From NCBI GenBank assembly GCA_910579455.1, contig CAJTUT010000004.1, positions 11,775 to 75,774 on the forward strand: 64,000 nt of DNA, read 5' to 3'. Below the pieces are notes generated by a model. The model made no database searches. It was not told the origin of the DNA and worked only from the letters and a program-made list of their open reading frames with translations. The position numbers and the translations under genes are program-made. How positions within the stretch are numbered: position 1 is the stretch's first letter; each line of letters begins with the position of its first letter. The DNA is from an uncultured Bacilli bacterium (lineage in GTDB: Bacteria > Bacillota_I > Bacilli_A > RF39 > UBA660). Shown piece by piece: positions 8,456 to 18,565 of the stretch.

Positions 8456-11400
8456 TGTATGGACAAAAGAGCAATTAGATGCAATTCATTTGGAAGGAAA
8501 TAATATTATTGTATCAGCAGGAGCAGGTAGTGGAAAAACTGCGGTTTTATCAGAAAGGGTATTAAGAAAAATCGATGATGGAATCTCAATTAATCAAATA
8601 CTAATCTTAACATTTACCAATGCCGCTGCTAAGGAAATGAAAGATAGGATTAGGGATAAATTAAGAAAAGCAAACAAGCAAGAACAAATAGATTTAATCG
8701 ATCACAGTTATATTACTACCTTTGATAGTTTTTCGTTAAGTATTGTTAAAAAGTATCATACGATTTTAAATATTAGTAAAGATATAGGAATTACGGATTC
8801 TTCGCTTTTAGATATTAAAAAACAAGAGTTAATGGATGAAATATTCAATTGCTATTATAGCGAAAAAAATAAAAAATTCAAAAAGCTTATTACTAACTTT
8901 TGCTTAAAAGAAGATGATTCATTAAAAAAATTACTTATAAGATTGAATGATAAACTAGATATGAGATATAATAAATTGGATTATTTAAATCAATACATAA
9001 AAACATATTACCAAGAGGATTTTATAGAAGAAGGTATAGCTTTATATTATGATAAAATAAACGATTTGATTTTAAAAATCAAGGAAATAGTAAGAAGACT
9101 GAATCATTATATGGATTTTGATTATATTATTAAGTTGGAGGATAAGCTTTCAAAATTATGGAAAGCGAAAGACTATAATGATGTAGTATTAGCCTTAGAT
9201 TTTAGGTTACCCAATTTGCCTAAGAATCAGGATTCATTTGTTAAGTGTTTAAAAGAAGAATTAAGTAGTTATATTAAAGAAATAAAGAGTCTTTGTATCT
9301 ATAAAAATACAGATCAAATAAAAGAAGAATATTTTGCTACTAAGGATAATCTAGAAATCATAGTGGAAATTATAAAAGAGCTAGATCAAAGATTAAAAGA
9401 AGAGAAAGTAAAAAGCAATATGTATGATTTTTCAGATATCAGTAGAATGGCAATTGAAGTAGTTACACAAAATGAGGAAATAAAGGAAGAATTGAAAAAT
9501 AGTTTTCAGGAGATCATGATAGATGAGTATCAAGATACCAATGATATCCAGGAGTATTTTATTTCTTTAATTAGTAATCACAATGTATATATGGTAGGGG
9601 ATATCAAACAATCCATTTATAGATTTAGGAATGCGAATCCTTATATATTTAAAAATAAGTATGATAATTACATACAAGCTAAGGAAGGATTAAAGATAGA
9701 TTTATTAAAAAATTTTCGTTCAAGAAAAGAAGTGTTAGAAGATATTAATATCGTATTTAATGATTTGATGAGTGATGATATGGGAGGAGCGGACTATAAA
9801 AATAGTCATCAAATGATTTTCGGAAATAAAACTTATCAGGAAGAAGGTAAAACAAACCAGAACTATCATTTATCTATCCTTACTTATTTAGAGGGTCCCA
9901 ATTTTTCTAATAGTGAAAAAGAAATTTTTATAATTGCAGAAGATATTAAAGAAAAAATAGATTCTAATTATCAGATATTCGATAAGGATCGAAAAATTTT
10001 AAGGAAAATGGAATATAGTGATTGTGTAATTTTAATGGATAGAAGTACTGATTTTGATCGATATAAAAAAATCTTTGAGTTTTTAAAAATTCCTCTTACC
10101 TTGTATCAAGATGAAGAATTAAAAAGTGGTTATGACATCCTAGTAATAAGAAATTTATTAAAACTAATCAAGTGCATGGATTGTGAGCAATACCAAGAAG
10201 AATTTAAATATGCATTTTTATCGGTTGGTAGGAGCTTTTTGTTTAGAATAGAGGATGACAAACTATTCGAATACTTAACTCAGAACACTTATAAGGAAAG
10301 TGAGATTTATAAGAAACTAGAAGAGGCATATCAATATTTTTATGAGATGTCCTTAAAGATGTTTTTCATGAAATTATGTGAAATTTTTGAGTATGAAGAA
10401 AAATTATTAGAAATAGGAAACGTTATGGTAGCAAGAGTACGATTAGAATATTTTTATCATTTGTTAGATGAATTTTCAAAAAATGGAAAGGATTTAGCCG
10501 ACTTTATTATTTATTTAGATACCATATTTGAAAAAGAGCATAAAGTGAATTTTTCTCTTAATACAACAGATGCCAATTCTGTAAAAATTATGACCATTCA
10601 TAAATCAAAGGGATTAGAGTTTCCAATTTGTTATTTCTCGGGATTTACAAAAGAATTTAGTTTTAGAGAATTCAATGATCTAATACTATATAGTAATCAA
10701 TATGGTATTATTATTCCCTATTTTAATGAGTATATAAAACCTACCATTTATAAAAATTTGTTAAAAATAGATATGAAAAAAGAAGAGATCAGTGAAAAAA
10801 TAAGATTGTTTTATGTAGCATTAACTAGAGCAAAGGAAAAGATGATTATTGTAATACCAGAACGGGAAGGTGAAATTCTTGGCTTAGAAAAAATAAAATC
10901 ATTTTATGATATGATGCAATTAATGTATTCTAATATTTGCCAGTATTACATTAGAAAGGATCCTAGTTGTACTAAAGACTATATGACATCGCTTTATAAG
11001 AAAGATGAATTTGATTTAAATTGTGGAGATGAAACAGAAATGGAGGAACCATCTTTTCTATTTCAAGAAGAAAGAAAAGAAAAACTATCTAAAAATACCA
11101 CTCAGTTATTGACAAAGGAAGATTCGGTTAAAATGAGATATGGGAGTTATATCCACAAAATATTAGAATTCTTAGATTTTAACAATCCAAATTATCAGGG
11201 GATTGAAGATAATATAGTACCGAAAATAAAAAGTTTTGTATCAAGTAGTCTAATCCAGAGTAATTTAGATGCTAAATTTTATCATGAATACGAGTTTACT
11301 TATAATAAAGAGGAAAAGAGAGTACATGGAATAATTGATTTAATAATAGAGAATAAAGATGAAATTATTATTGTAGATTATAAATTAAAAAAGATAGAGG

Positions 11401-11525
11401 ACGCTGCTTACCAAGAGCAATTAAGAGGATATCAAAAGATCATCGAAAATAGAACAAATAAGAGAGTTACTACCTATTTATATTCTATTTTAGATGAGAA
11501 ATGGTATCCTATTGAACAATGCTAG
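8448..11525 (+). CDS. addA: AddA, UvrD-type helicase-nuclease subunit of AddAB
   Basis: The 1025-residue protein is the motor and nuclease of AddAB. Helicase motifs are in order: Walker A SAGAGSGKT (residues 23-31), Walker B IDEYQDTN, motif III GDIKQSIYRFR, motif V TIHKSKGLEFP and motif VI LFYVALTRAKE. The C-terminus carries the PD-(D/E)XK nuclease signature (HGIIDLI, then IIIVDYKLKK). It is shorter than B. subtilis AddA (about 1230). The Shine-Dalgarno AAAGGAGG lies inside the end of addB, so the two subunits are coupled for stoichiometric synthesis. Confidence 0.95.
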   Translation: MTNVWTKEQLDAIHLEGNNIIVSAGAGSGKTAVLSERVLRKIDDGISINQILILTFTNAAAKEMKDRIRDKLRKANKQEQIDLIDHSYITTFDSFSLSIVKKYHTILNISKDIGITDSSLLDIKKQELMDEIFNCYYSEKNKKFKKLITNFCLKEDDSLKKLLIRLNDKLDMRYNKLDYLNQYIKTYYQEDFIEEGIALYYDKINDLILKIKEIVRRLNHYMDFDYIIKLEDKLSKLWKAKDYNDVVLALDFRLPNLPKNQDSFVKCLKEELSSYIKEIKSLCIYKNTDQIKEEYFATKDNLEIIVEIIKELDQRLKEEKVKSNMYDFSDISRMAIEVVTQNEEIKEELKNSFQEIMIDEYQDTNDIQEYFISLISNHNVYMVGDIKQSIYRFRNANPYIFKNKYDNYIQAKEGLKIDLLKNFRSRKEVLEDINIVFNDLMSDDMGGADYKNSHQMIFGNKTYQEEGKTNQNYHLSILTYLEGPNFSNSEKEIFIIAEDIKEKIDSNYQIFDKDRKILRKMEYSDCVILMDRSTDFDRYKKIFEFLKIPLTLYQDEELKSGYDILVIRNLLKLIKCMDCEQYQEEFKYAFLSVGRSFLFRIEDDKLFEYLTQNTYKESEIYKKLEEAYQYFYEMSLKMFFMKLCEIFEYEEKLLEIGNVMVARVRLEYFYHLLDEFSKNGKDLADFIIYLDTIFEKEHKVNFSLNTTDANSVKIMTIHKSKGLEFPICYFSGFTKEFSFREFNDLILYSNQYGIIIPYFNEYIKPTIYKNLLKIDMKKEEISEKIRLFYVALTRAKEKMIIVIPEREGEILGLEKIKSFYDMMQLMYSNICQYYIRKDPSCTKDYMTSLYKKDEFDLNCGDETEMEEPSFLFQEERKEKLSKNTTQLLTKEDSVKMRYGSYIHKILEFLDFNNPNYQGIEDNIVPKIKSFVSSSLIQSNLDAKFYHEYEFTYNKEEKRVHGIIDLIIENKDEIIIVDYKLKKIEDAAYQEQLRGYQKIIENRTNKRVTTYLYSILDEKWYPIEQC

Positions 11526-11542
11526 ATTAGTATTGTTTTTTT
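11515..11542 (+). terminator. Rho-independent terminator of addBA
   Basis: AACAATGCT and AGTATTGTT form a 9-bp stem with one G-T pair and an AGATT loop, followed by Ts. The 5' arm overlaps the addA stop codon. Confidence 0.75.
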
Positions 11543-11564
11543 AAAGGAAAAGGCTAACATTCCA

Positions 11565-11594
11565 TTGACAAATGAGTATCGGAAAGGGTATACT
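11565..11594 (+). promoter_or_regulatory. Promoter of the thioredoxin-like/giant protein pair
   Basis: TTGACA (11565-11570), an 18-bp spacer and TATACT (11589-11594). The spacer ends in GGG, like the surface-protein promoters at 4722 and 29019, but lacks their AATCGCTC and AGTAAATAAA blocks. Confidence 0.75.
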
Positions 11595-11641
11595 TAAAAC
11601 ATATAGTGAAGAGTAGAGTGAAAGGTAAAAAGGAAAAATTT

Positions 11642-12079
11642 ATGAAATGGATAAAAAATAAAAACGAGAGAATGATACTGGTTGTTGTATCTATTATTCT
11701 TATAATAGGGACAATTTTGATTATTATATTTTCTGGAAACAGAAAGGAAAATATAAAGAGTGTAGAGGAAATTATTTCTCAAAATGAGGAGTCTATTATT
11801 TTTGTAAATAATAGTGATTCAAAAAAATGCAAAAATTGCCAAAAGATAAAGAGGTATTTAGATAAGAATAAAATGACATATGTGTTATACGATGTAAGGA
11901 AGCATACAAATGATGAATATATAGAGATGTTACAATCCTTATCAATTAATCCTAATAGTTTTCATTATCCCGCAATTATTTATGTGAAAAATGGAAAAGC
12001 ATATGCTGATTTAATTAATATAAAAGATCCAGATAAGATAGAAAAATTTATAAAAAAATATGATATAAAGAGTAAATAG
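11642..12079 (+). CDS. Membrane-anchored thioredoxin-like protein
   Basis: The protein has 145 residues from the ATG at 11642 (behind AAAAGGAAAAATTT; an upstream GTG at 11606 is less likely). A basic N-terminus and one membrane segment (about residues 11-31) anchor it with the rest outside the cell. A thioredoxin-like region follows, with IIFVNNSDSKKCKNC, a CxxC redox pair at C63 and C66, and a later HYPAIIYVKNGKAY segment that fits the cis-Pro/beta-strand part of the fold (here FHYPA). It lies in the same transcription unit as the cysteine-paired giant protein, so a role in its disulfide formation or isomerisation is a reasonable inference. Confidence 0.7.
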   Translation: MKWIKNKNERMILVVVSIILIIGTILIIIFSGNRKENIKSVEEIISQNEESIIFVNNSDSKKCKNCQKIKRYLDKNKMTYVLYDVRKHTNDEYIEMLQSLSINPNSFHYPAIIYVKNGKAYADLINIKDPDKIEKFIKKYDIKSK

Positions 12080-12128
12080 TACATAAGTACTATTTTAACA
12101 AGATATTTTAGTGATGGAGTGAATATAT

Positions 12129-15100
12129 ATGAATAAATTATTATCTAAAAAAAGAACAATGATGATGTTAATACTATTATTAGTAGCTGTAGTAGGGGTG
12201 AGTTATGCATGGTTACAGGTAACTTTGTATAGCAATTCTACTAGTACTGTACAAGTAGGAACTCTAAATTTAAAATTGGGTGAAACTAAAGAGGGAATCC
12301 AGTTGAAAAATGCCATTCCAATATCAGACGAAAAAGGATTAAAAACAGAGGAATATACTTTTACATTAACAAACACTGGAGATATCACAAGTGAATATAC
12401 CGTTTATTTGGATGATGTGGAGTTAGCAGAAGATCAAGTGAGATTGTCAGACGATACAGTGAAATATAGTCTAGTAAAAAATGATGAAGTTAGACCCCCT
12501 GCTTTAGTTTCTACTTTAGGCAAAAATGCTAATAGAATATTAGATAGTGGAAAGTTAGATCCAGGAGCTATCAATACTTATACATTAAAGGTTTGGATTG
12601 ATTATGATGCTGATAACTCCATCATGGGAAAGGTCTTCTCTACAAAAATAAGAGTAGAGGCAACACAAGAAAATATAACTTCTGACAGTTCAGAAAAAAT
12701 AGAATTAGATATAAATAGCGGACCACAAAGAATAGATTTAAAAGGAGAAGAAGCTAGTAAATTTATTTTTGATAGTAGTGATAAAGAAATTATAGAAGTA
12801 GATGAAAATGGAATGCTTACTCAAAAAGGTCCAGGACAGGCAATTGTTGTAGTTACCAATAAGGAAACCAGTGAAACTAGAAAAATTACTGTTTCTGTAA
12901 CAAAAACTTTAACTATTACTTATTACAAAGATGCGGGGATATCATTTATAGAAAAGGAGACCGATACTTGTAAATTGGAAGCAAAAGGACAAACTAGTTG
13001 TCAAGTAATTCTACCAAAAACAACAGTAAGTGATGGGTATACATTAATAGGTTGGAATACAAGTGCTTCTGCCACTAACGGAAAAGAAGAATTGGAAAAA
13101 ATAGAAATTAGCGAGGATACTGCATATTATGCAATTAGTTCTAAAAATTCTGTGAAGTTTATTGCTAATTTTGATGAAAATGGAGTCGGAGTTAGCTCTA
13201 TTAAACAGTCTAGGATAAGCTGTAAGACAAAACCAAATCAAGAAGAAAAATGTGAAATTATTCTTCCTAAATTTTCTGTAAAAGAAGGCTATGAAGGACT
13301 TGGATGGAGTACGGATAAAGATGCAACGGAAGGTATTGCACCAGGTCAAGCGGTGTCATTAACAGAGGATACAACTTTCTATGCAATTACTAAGAAAAAG
13401 GCAGTTACATTTGAAGCGATTTTCTATAAAAATGGTGCTTCTACTCAAACAAATGAAATAGGAGAACCAGTAGAGAGTAATACAGTAACTAGGAGTTGTA
13501 CTACAGAAGAGATTTATAACAATAAAGAAGAAAGCAAAAATACACCTACCTGTGAGATTGTATCTCCTACTATAGAAGGTAGTAGTAATACGCCAACTGT
13601 ATTGGGTTATGCGACAAATAAAGAGGCTACAGAAGCTACATTGGGAACCAATCAAACTATTCAATTATCAAAAGATATCAAATATTATGCAGTGACTAGA
13701 AAAGATCCTATGACTAGAACAGCAACATTTATTAAAAATGGTACAGGTGTAGAAACGATTGGCGGACAATCAGGTAGTATTACTCAGGAATGTGAAATAA
13801 AGGCTAGCTATAATGGAAAAAAACAAGAGACATCTTGTAATGTGATAGCACCAAGTATTGAAGTGAAAGAGGGATACTCAAAAGTAGGCTGGAATATCAA
13901 CCCTAATGCTGAAATCGGGTTTGATAATATTACATTGGAAAAGGATGAAACTTTATATTCGATAAGCAAGAAAAACGCAGTTACTTTGACCGCAAAATTT
14001 CATAAAAATGGTGCTGCTGCACAGGATGGGTCAACCGATGAAATTTATGAAAAAACCTGTGAATTACCAGAAGTATATAATGATCAAATACAAAATACTT
14101 CATGTAAAATAAAATTACCAGTAATAACAGCTAGTCCTAATACCCCAACTATAGTGGGATATGTACAAACAGCAACAGCGATTGTACCAATTGCTGGAGA
14201 TGAGGTGACAATAACTGGTACTGAAGATTATTACGCTATTACCAAAAAAGAGGCAGAAGACGTAAATGTTACTTATCAATTAAATGGAGCTAGATATGCA
14301 ACCTTGGCTGGTAAAAGATATACGAAAAATTTTACGGTATTAGTATGCCGTAAACCTGAAACATGGAATGGAGCAAAACAGGAAGATTGTCAATTTGTGC
14401 TCCCAACAATAAAGGGAAGTACAAATACTCCAACAATCCTTGGATGGAGTACTGCTTTTGATAATCATGAGGCACTATATCAATCTGGACAGGAACAGGC
14501 AACAATATCTAGTAGTACAGTTCTATATACACAAACGGTAAGAAATGCAGTTACATATAGAGTAAAGAGCTATAAAGCAGGAAAGAACGTTTCTTCAATT
14601 CAGGCAACTAATGCAAAAAAAAGTTGTACAATAGATGCTACATATAATGGCGAAAAGCAAGAAACAGAATGTACAATAGGAGGAAAAGATTTACCAACCA
14701 TTATAGCAAAAGAAGGATATGAAGCAGCAGGATGGACGAGTATAGATGCTGATTCTTTGGATGGTAGTTCAACTCTTACTTTAAATAAAACAAATACCAA
14801 TAAAACGTGGTATGCTTACGCCTTAGGACATACTTTCACAGTAGAATATTATAGCGATGGTAAAAAAGATAGTGAGGAACAGCTTTCTATATCTGATAAT
14901 ATTATGCTAAAAACTATTGAGAAAAAAGGATATACTTTAAAAGGATGGGATACCTCTTCCGCAGCTACTACAGTGGTATATAAGGCAGGAGAGGCAATTT
15001 CTGGATTAATTCCACAGAAAGGACAAGTAATTAAATTATATGCAGTATGGGAGGATAAAAATGCTCCAGTATGTAGTTTTGGACATGTGTCAGTGACTAC

Positions 15101-18100
15101 TACCGGAAATACCACTGAAATGAAGTTAACCTGTACAGATTATGGTAGCGGATTAAGAGAACAATGGTTAACTAAGGATTCCTTTATTCTATCAGATTCT
15201 ACTTATGGAGAAATTGTTTCTGTAGGAAATCCTGTTGCAACCGAGAATGGCTATGAATACCTCCTTACATTAAAAGGTCTAAGTAGTAGTACAGAGGGAA
15301 GCGCAACAGAAAATGTTCCTGGTCGATTTAATATTAAATTAAAAGAAAACAGTATAACAGATGAGTTGGGAAATGCCAATGAGAGTGTAACTAGTGATCA
15401 TGTTGAGGTTTATGGACATCGTCATACGGCAACCTTTACTAAAGATAATAATACTGTAGAATCCATCGGATCTACCAGTAGTAGTTGCATTACAAAGGGT
15501 ACTAGTTTAACTTGTGAAGTTACAACGCCTACTATTACAGCAAAGTCAGACTATGAAGTAATAGGTTGGAATTCCGATTCTAATGCAACAGAAGGAATTG
15601 AGCAAAACAGTAAGGTAACCCTATCTAAGGATATTACATATTATACGATTATGGGGTATCGTGGTAGAAAAATAAGAGCCACTTTCCATTTAAATGGAGC
15701 AAAACTATTAGACGATCAAGACGGGGATATTACAAAGGAATGTAGAATTAGTGCAAGCCAATCTTCTGATGCGGAGGCATCTTGTGATATAATAGTTCCA
15801 ATTATAAGTGCAAGCGAGAATACTCCAAGAGTTTTAGGTTTTGCTACTACAGCTAATGAAACAAATGAAGCAAACATGATTAATCAGGCAAACCAAAAAG
15901 TTGTAATTCATATTACAAATGACATCGATTACTATGCTATTACCAGAAAGGATGCCATTACCTATCATGCGGAGTTTATTCGAAACGGTATAGGGGTTAC
16001 AAGTATTGGAAAAAATCAAGATCAATGTACAATAGATGCAGCTTATAATGGAAATTTACAGAATACCTCATGTCAAATTAATGAACCAAATATAGAAATG
16101 AAATCAGGATATACCAAAATTGGGTGGAACACGGAGGATGATGCAAAAACATCCCTTGTAAGTAATGGAAAGCTAGAAATCACAACTGATAATATGAGGT
16201 ATTTCTCAATTAGTAAGAAAGATAAAGTTACTTTAACAGCAAGTTTTTATAAAAATGGATCTTCTTCTGTAGAAGGAATTCAAGACGGGGAAGATAAGGT
16301 AGATAGAACTTGTGAATTAAAAGAAGTATATAATAATGAAGCACAAGAAACTCAGTGTACAATATCTACTCCAAATATTGTGGCTAGCAGTAATACTCCA
16401 AAGGTATTGGGATATCATACAGATAAAGATGCAATCACTGGAATATTACAGCCAAATATAGAACTTGCACTTACTAATAATATAAAATACTATGCAATTA
16501 CTACAAATGAACCAAAAAGAATTCAAATTACTTTTCATAGAAATAACGCCACATCCTTAGATCATTCATCAGAAGATACAATAGATAAAATATGTAATAT
16601 TCCTCAAACATATAATGGAGTAAAGCAAGATGTTAATTGTGATATTACTTCTCCCACAATTGAAGCAAGTGAAAATACACCAGATGTAATTGGTTATTCT
16701 ACCGCTTCAGATAAACACGATATGGAATGGGAAGCAGGAACAACGAAAAAAGTTAGTGAAAGTGCAAATTATTATGCCCAAACGAAAAAAGATGAAATAA
16801 CTTACCGAATAGGAGCGTTTGCAGTCGGAAAAAATGTATCTAGTATTTCATCAACAGAGGGAATGAATTGTAAAATAGCTACCACATATAATGGAAAATC
16901 TCAGCCAAACAGTTGTACAATAGAGACATCTAATTTACCTACCATAACGCCAAAAGTGGGGTATACTTCAATAGGATGGACAAGAAGTAGTACAAATACA
17001 GAAAATTCATCATCGGCAATTACCCTAACAGAAGACGTTGATACATATTATGCCCATGCAATATCGAATAGTTATACGATTAAATATTATGATCAAGATA
17101 CTGAAGTAGGATTTACTGGTGTTAAGGTAGATGAAGAAATAGATTTAAGTACTGCAAATGAGTTGGGAATTAAAAAAGAAGGATATAACTTTAAAGGTTG
17201 GTCTACTTCTTTAGGAGATTCTACAATCGCTTATCAAGATGGTGAAACAGTAAGTAATTTGGCTACAGAAGAGGGAACTATTGTAAATTTATATGCAGTA
17301 TGGCAAGATGATATTGCACCTGTTTGTCATTTTGAAAATGAAGGAGCAATAACAACCGGTACCACCAAGGAATTAATATTAACATGTACTGACCAAGGTA
17401 GTGGTTTATCTTCTCAAAATCTTACAGTAGATAATTTTCAAACTTCTAATGGTTATGGAAGTGTTATGTCAGTATCAGCACCAGAACAGATTAATAATGG
17501 ATATAAATATATAGTAACAGTAAAAGGTATTTCTTCTGGAGGGGAAGGACAGACTTTAGGATCATTTACTACTATGTTAAAGGCACAAGCTATAAAAGAT
17601 AATGCAGATAATAGGAACCAACAAATAGAGAGTGCTAATATTACTGTAAATGGTATTACCTTTACAGCACATTTCATTAATCAAGGAATTGGTATAACTT
17701 CGGGTGATGACTTTGAATCAACAAAATCATGCACTACAACAGGAAGTGACACCTCCTGTGCAATTGTATTTCCAGATATACATGTACTAGAAAATTATAC
17801 AGTAGTTGGATGGAACACTAATCAGAATGCAACAGTAGCTAGTCACACTAGTGGCTCAAACTCCCTTAATCATGATAATACTGATGAGAACAATACACAA
17901 ACCTATTATAGTATTACATATAAAAATGCAATTACATATAGTGTTGATTGGAATGCTAATGGAGCAGGTTTATCTCAAACAACAAGTACGAGTAGCTGTA
18001 CTATTGATAAAGTATATAATGAAACAGAAGAGACAAAGCAGCCAACTAGTTGTACGGTAACAGCACCAACTATAACCCGTGCTGGTTATGATATTATAGG

Positions 18101-18536
18101 ATACCATACGGATGAAAATGCAACAGAATCAATCTTTTCAAGCGGATCAGTTCTAGAATTAGATCATGATGATGGTCCATACTATGCCATTACCAAAAAG
18201 GATATTAACATTACATGGACAAAGGATAACGATGATACAAAAATTGGTGCTACAAAAAGTAGTTGTTCAATCTATAATAAACAAGAAAAATGTAATGTAA
18301 ACATTCCCTCTATTGAACATGATACAAGAATAATAGAAGGATGGTATGATTTATCGGGAAATAAATTTTCAGATAATCCAGGAGATCAAACTATTACCAA
18401 ACAGGTAAGTGATTCGGCTACTTATATAGCAAAAACTAGATTATATAGAGCTGATGAAGTTTCTTATAGTAATGCATCATCCGCTTGTACAAATGCTCAA
18501 TGTGCAATTGATGAAATTAGTGGAATGTTAAAATAA
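12129..18536 (+). CDS. Giant secreted repeat protein with paired cysteines (InlB B-repeat-like)
   Basis: The protein has 2135 residues. The N-terminus is a SipW/TasA-type signal (hydrophobic residues about 10-27, then SYAWLQV) followed by a TasA/camelysin-like segment (GTLNLKL, YTFTLTNTGD). An Ig-like (BIG2-type) domain lies near residues 190-260. At least 16 related modules of about 65-100 residues follow, with the pattern KNG, Cys, often YNG-x2-Q, Cys, P-x-I, GY or GW, and YYAITKK. They resemble InlB B-repeats and MucBP-like folds, but each contains one cysteine pair. Canonical InlB repeats ending YAVWED or YAVWQD (near 900-977 and 1647-1727) are each followed by an APVC...LTC domain, so a block of several modules was duplicated. 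The C-terminus has no LPXTG or membrane anchor and ends with a CTNAQCAIDEI module. It probably acts as an adhesin or stalk; the function is inferred. Confidence 0.85.
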   Translation: MNKLLSKKRTMMMLILLLVAVVGVSYAWLQVTLYSNSTSTVQVGTLNLKLGETKEGIQLKNAIPISDEKGLKTEEYTFTLTNTGDITSEYTVYLDDVELAEDQVRLSDDTVKYSLVKNDEVRPPALVSTLGKNANRILDSGKLDPGAINTYTLKVWIDYDADNSIMGKVFSTKIRVEATQENITSDSSEKIELDINSGPQRIDLKGEEASKFIFDSSDKEIIEVDENGMLTQKGPGQAIVVVTNKETSETRKITVSVTKTLTITYYKDAGISFIEKETDTCKLEAKGQTSCQVILPKTTVSDGYTLIGWNTSASATNGKEELEKIEISEDTAYYAISSKNSVKFIANFDENGVGVSSIKQSRISCKTKPNQEEKCEIILPKFSVKEGYEGLGWSTDKDATEGIAPGQAVSLTEDTTFYAITKKKAVTFEAIFYKNGASTQTNEIGEPVESNTVTRSCTTEEIYNNKEESKNTPTCEIVSPTIEGSSNTPTVLGYATNKEATEATLGTNQTIQLSKDIKYYAVTRKDPMTRTATFIKNGTGVETIGGQSGSITQECEIKASYNGKKQETSCNVIAPSIEVKEGYSKVGWNINPNAEIGFDNITLEKDETLYSISKKNAVTLTAKFHKNGAAAQDGSTDEIYEKTCELPEVYNDQIQNTSCKIKLPVITASPNTPTIVGYVQTATAIVPIAGDEVTITGTEDYYAITKKEAEDVNVTYQLNGARYATLAGKRYTKNFTVLVCRKPETWNGAKQEDCQFVLPTIKGSTNTPTILGWSTAFDNHEALYQSGQEQATISSSTVLYTQTVRNAVTYRVKSYKAGKNVSSIQATNAKKSCTIDATYNGEKQETECTIGGKDLPTIIAKEGYEAAGWTSIDADSLDGSSTLTLNKTNTNKTWYAYALGHTFTVEYYSDGKKDSEEQLSISDNIMLKTIEKKGYTLKGWDTSSAATTVVYKAGEAISGLIPQKGQVIKLYAVWEDKNAPVCSFGHVSVTTTGNTTEMKLTCTDYGSGLREQWLTKDSFILSDSTYGEIVSVGNPVATENGYEYLLTLKGLSSSTEGSATENVPGRFNIKLKENSITDELGNANESVTSDHVEVYGHRHTATFTKDNNTVESIGSTSSSCITKGTSLTCEVTTPTITAKSDYEVIGWNSDSNATEGIEQNSKVTLSKDITYYTIMGYRGRKIRATFHLNGAKLLDDQDGDITKECRISASQSSDAEASCDIIVPIISASENTPRVLGFATTANETNEANMINQANQKVVIHITNDIDYYAITRKDAITYHAEFIRNGIGVTSIGKNQDQCTIDAAYNGNLQNTSCQINEPNIEMKSGYTKIGWNTEDDAKTSLVSNGKLEITTDNMRYFSISKKDKVTLTASFYKNGSSSVEGIQDGEDKVDRTCELKEVYNNEAQETQCTISTPNIVASSNTPKVLGYHTDKDAITGILQPNIELALTNNIKYYAITTNEPKRIQITFHRNNATSLDHSSEDTIDKICNIPQTYNGVKQDVNCDITSPTIEASENTPDVIGYSTASDKHDMEWEAGTTKKVSESANYYAQTKKDEITYRIGAFAVGKNVSSISSTEGMNCKIATTYNGKSQPNSCTIETSNLPTITPKVGYTSIGWTRSSTNTENSSSAITLTEDVDTYYAHAISNSYTIKYYDQDTEVGFTGVKVDEEIDLSTANELGIKKEGYNFKGWSTSLGDSTIAYQDGETVSNLATEEGTIVNLYAVWQDDIAPVCHFENEGAITTGTTKELILTCTDQGSGLSSQNLTVDNFQTSNGYGSVMSVSAPEQINNGYKYIVTVKGISSGGEGQTLGSFTTMLKAQAIKDNADNRNQQIESANITVNGITFTAHFINQGIGITSGDDFESTKSCTTTGSDTSCAIVFPDIHVLENYTVVGWNTNQNATVASHTSGSNSLNHDNTDENNTQTYYSITYKNAITYSVDWNANGAGLSQTTSTSSCTIDKVYNETEETKQPTSCTVTAPTITRAGYDIIGYHTDENATESIFSSGSVLELDHDDGPYYAITKKDINITWTKDNDDTKIGATKSSCSIYNKQEKCNVNIPSIEHDTRIIEGWYDLSGNKFSDNPGDQTITKQVSDSATYIAKTRLYRADEVSYSNASSACTNAQCAIDEISGMLK

Positions 18537-18565
18537 AAAATGCTAGGAAACAGCATTTTTTTTAG
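18535..18565. terminator. Bidirectional terminator
   Basis: AAAAAATGCT (18535-18544) and AGCATTTTTT (18552-18561) form a perfect 10-bp stem with a 7-base loop between two convergent genes. The A and T runs on either side allow termination on both strands. Confidence 0.85.

Noticed and set aside
13044..15115. Several minus-strand ORFs of 60-100 codons inside the giant gene
   Set aside because: They mirror the repeated coding sequence, have no ribosome-binding sites and resemble no protein.
12129..18536. Repeats in the giant gene and in the WG-repeat gene (37857-38981) as CRISPR-like arrays
   Set aside because: Units are long, diverged and keep an open reading frame; there are no short identical repeats with unique spacers and no cas genes.
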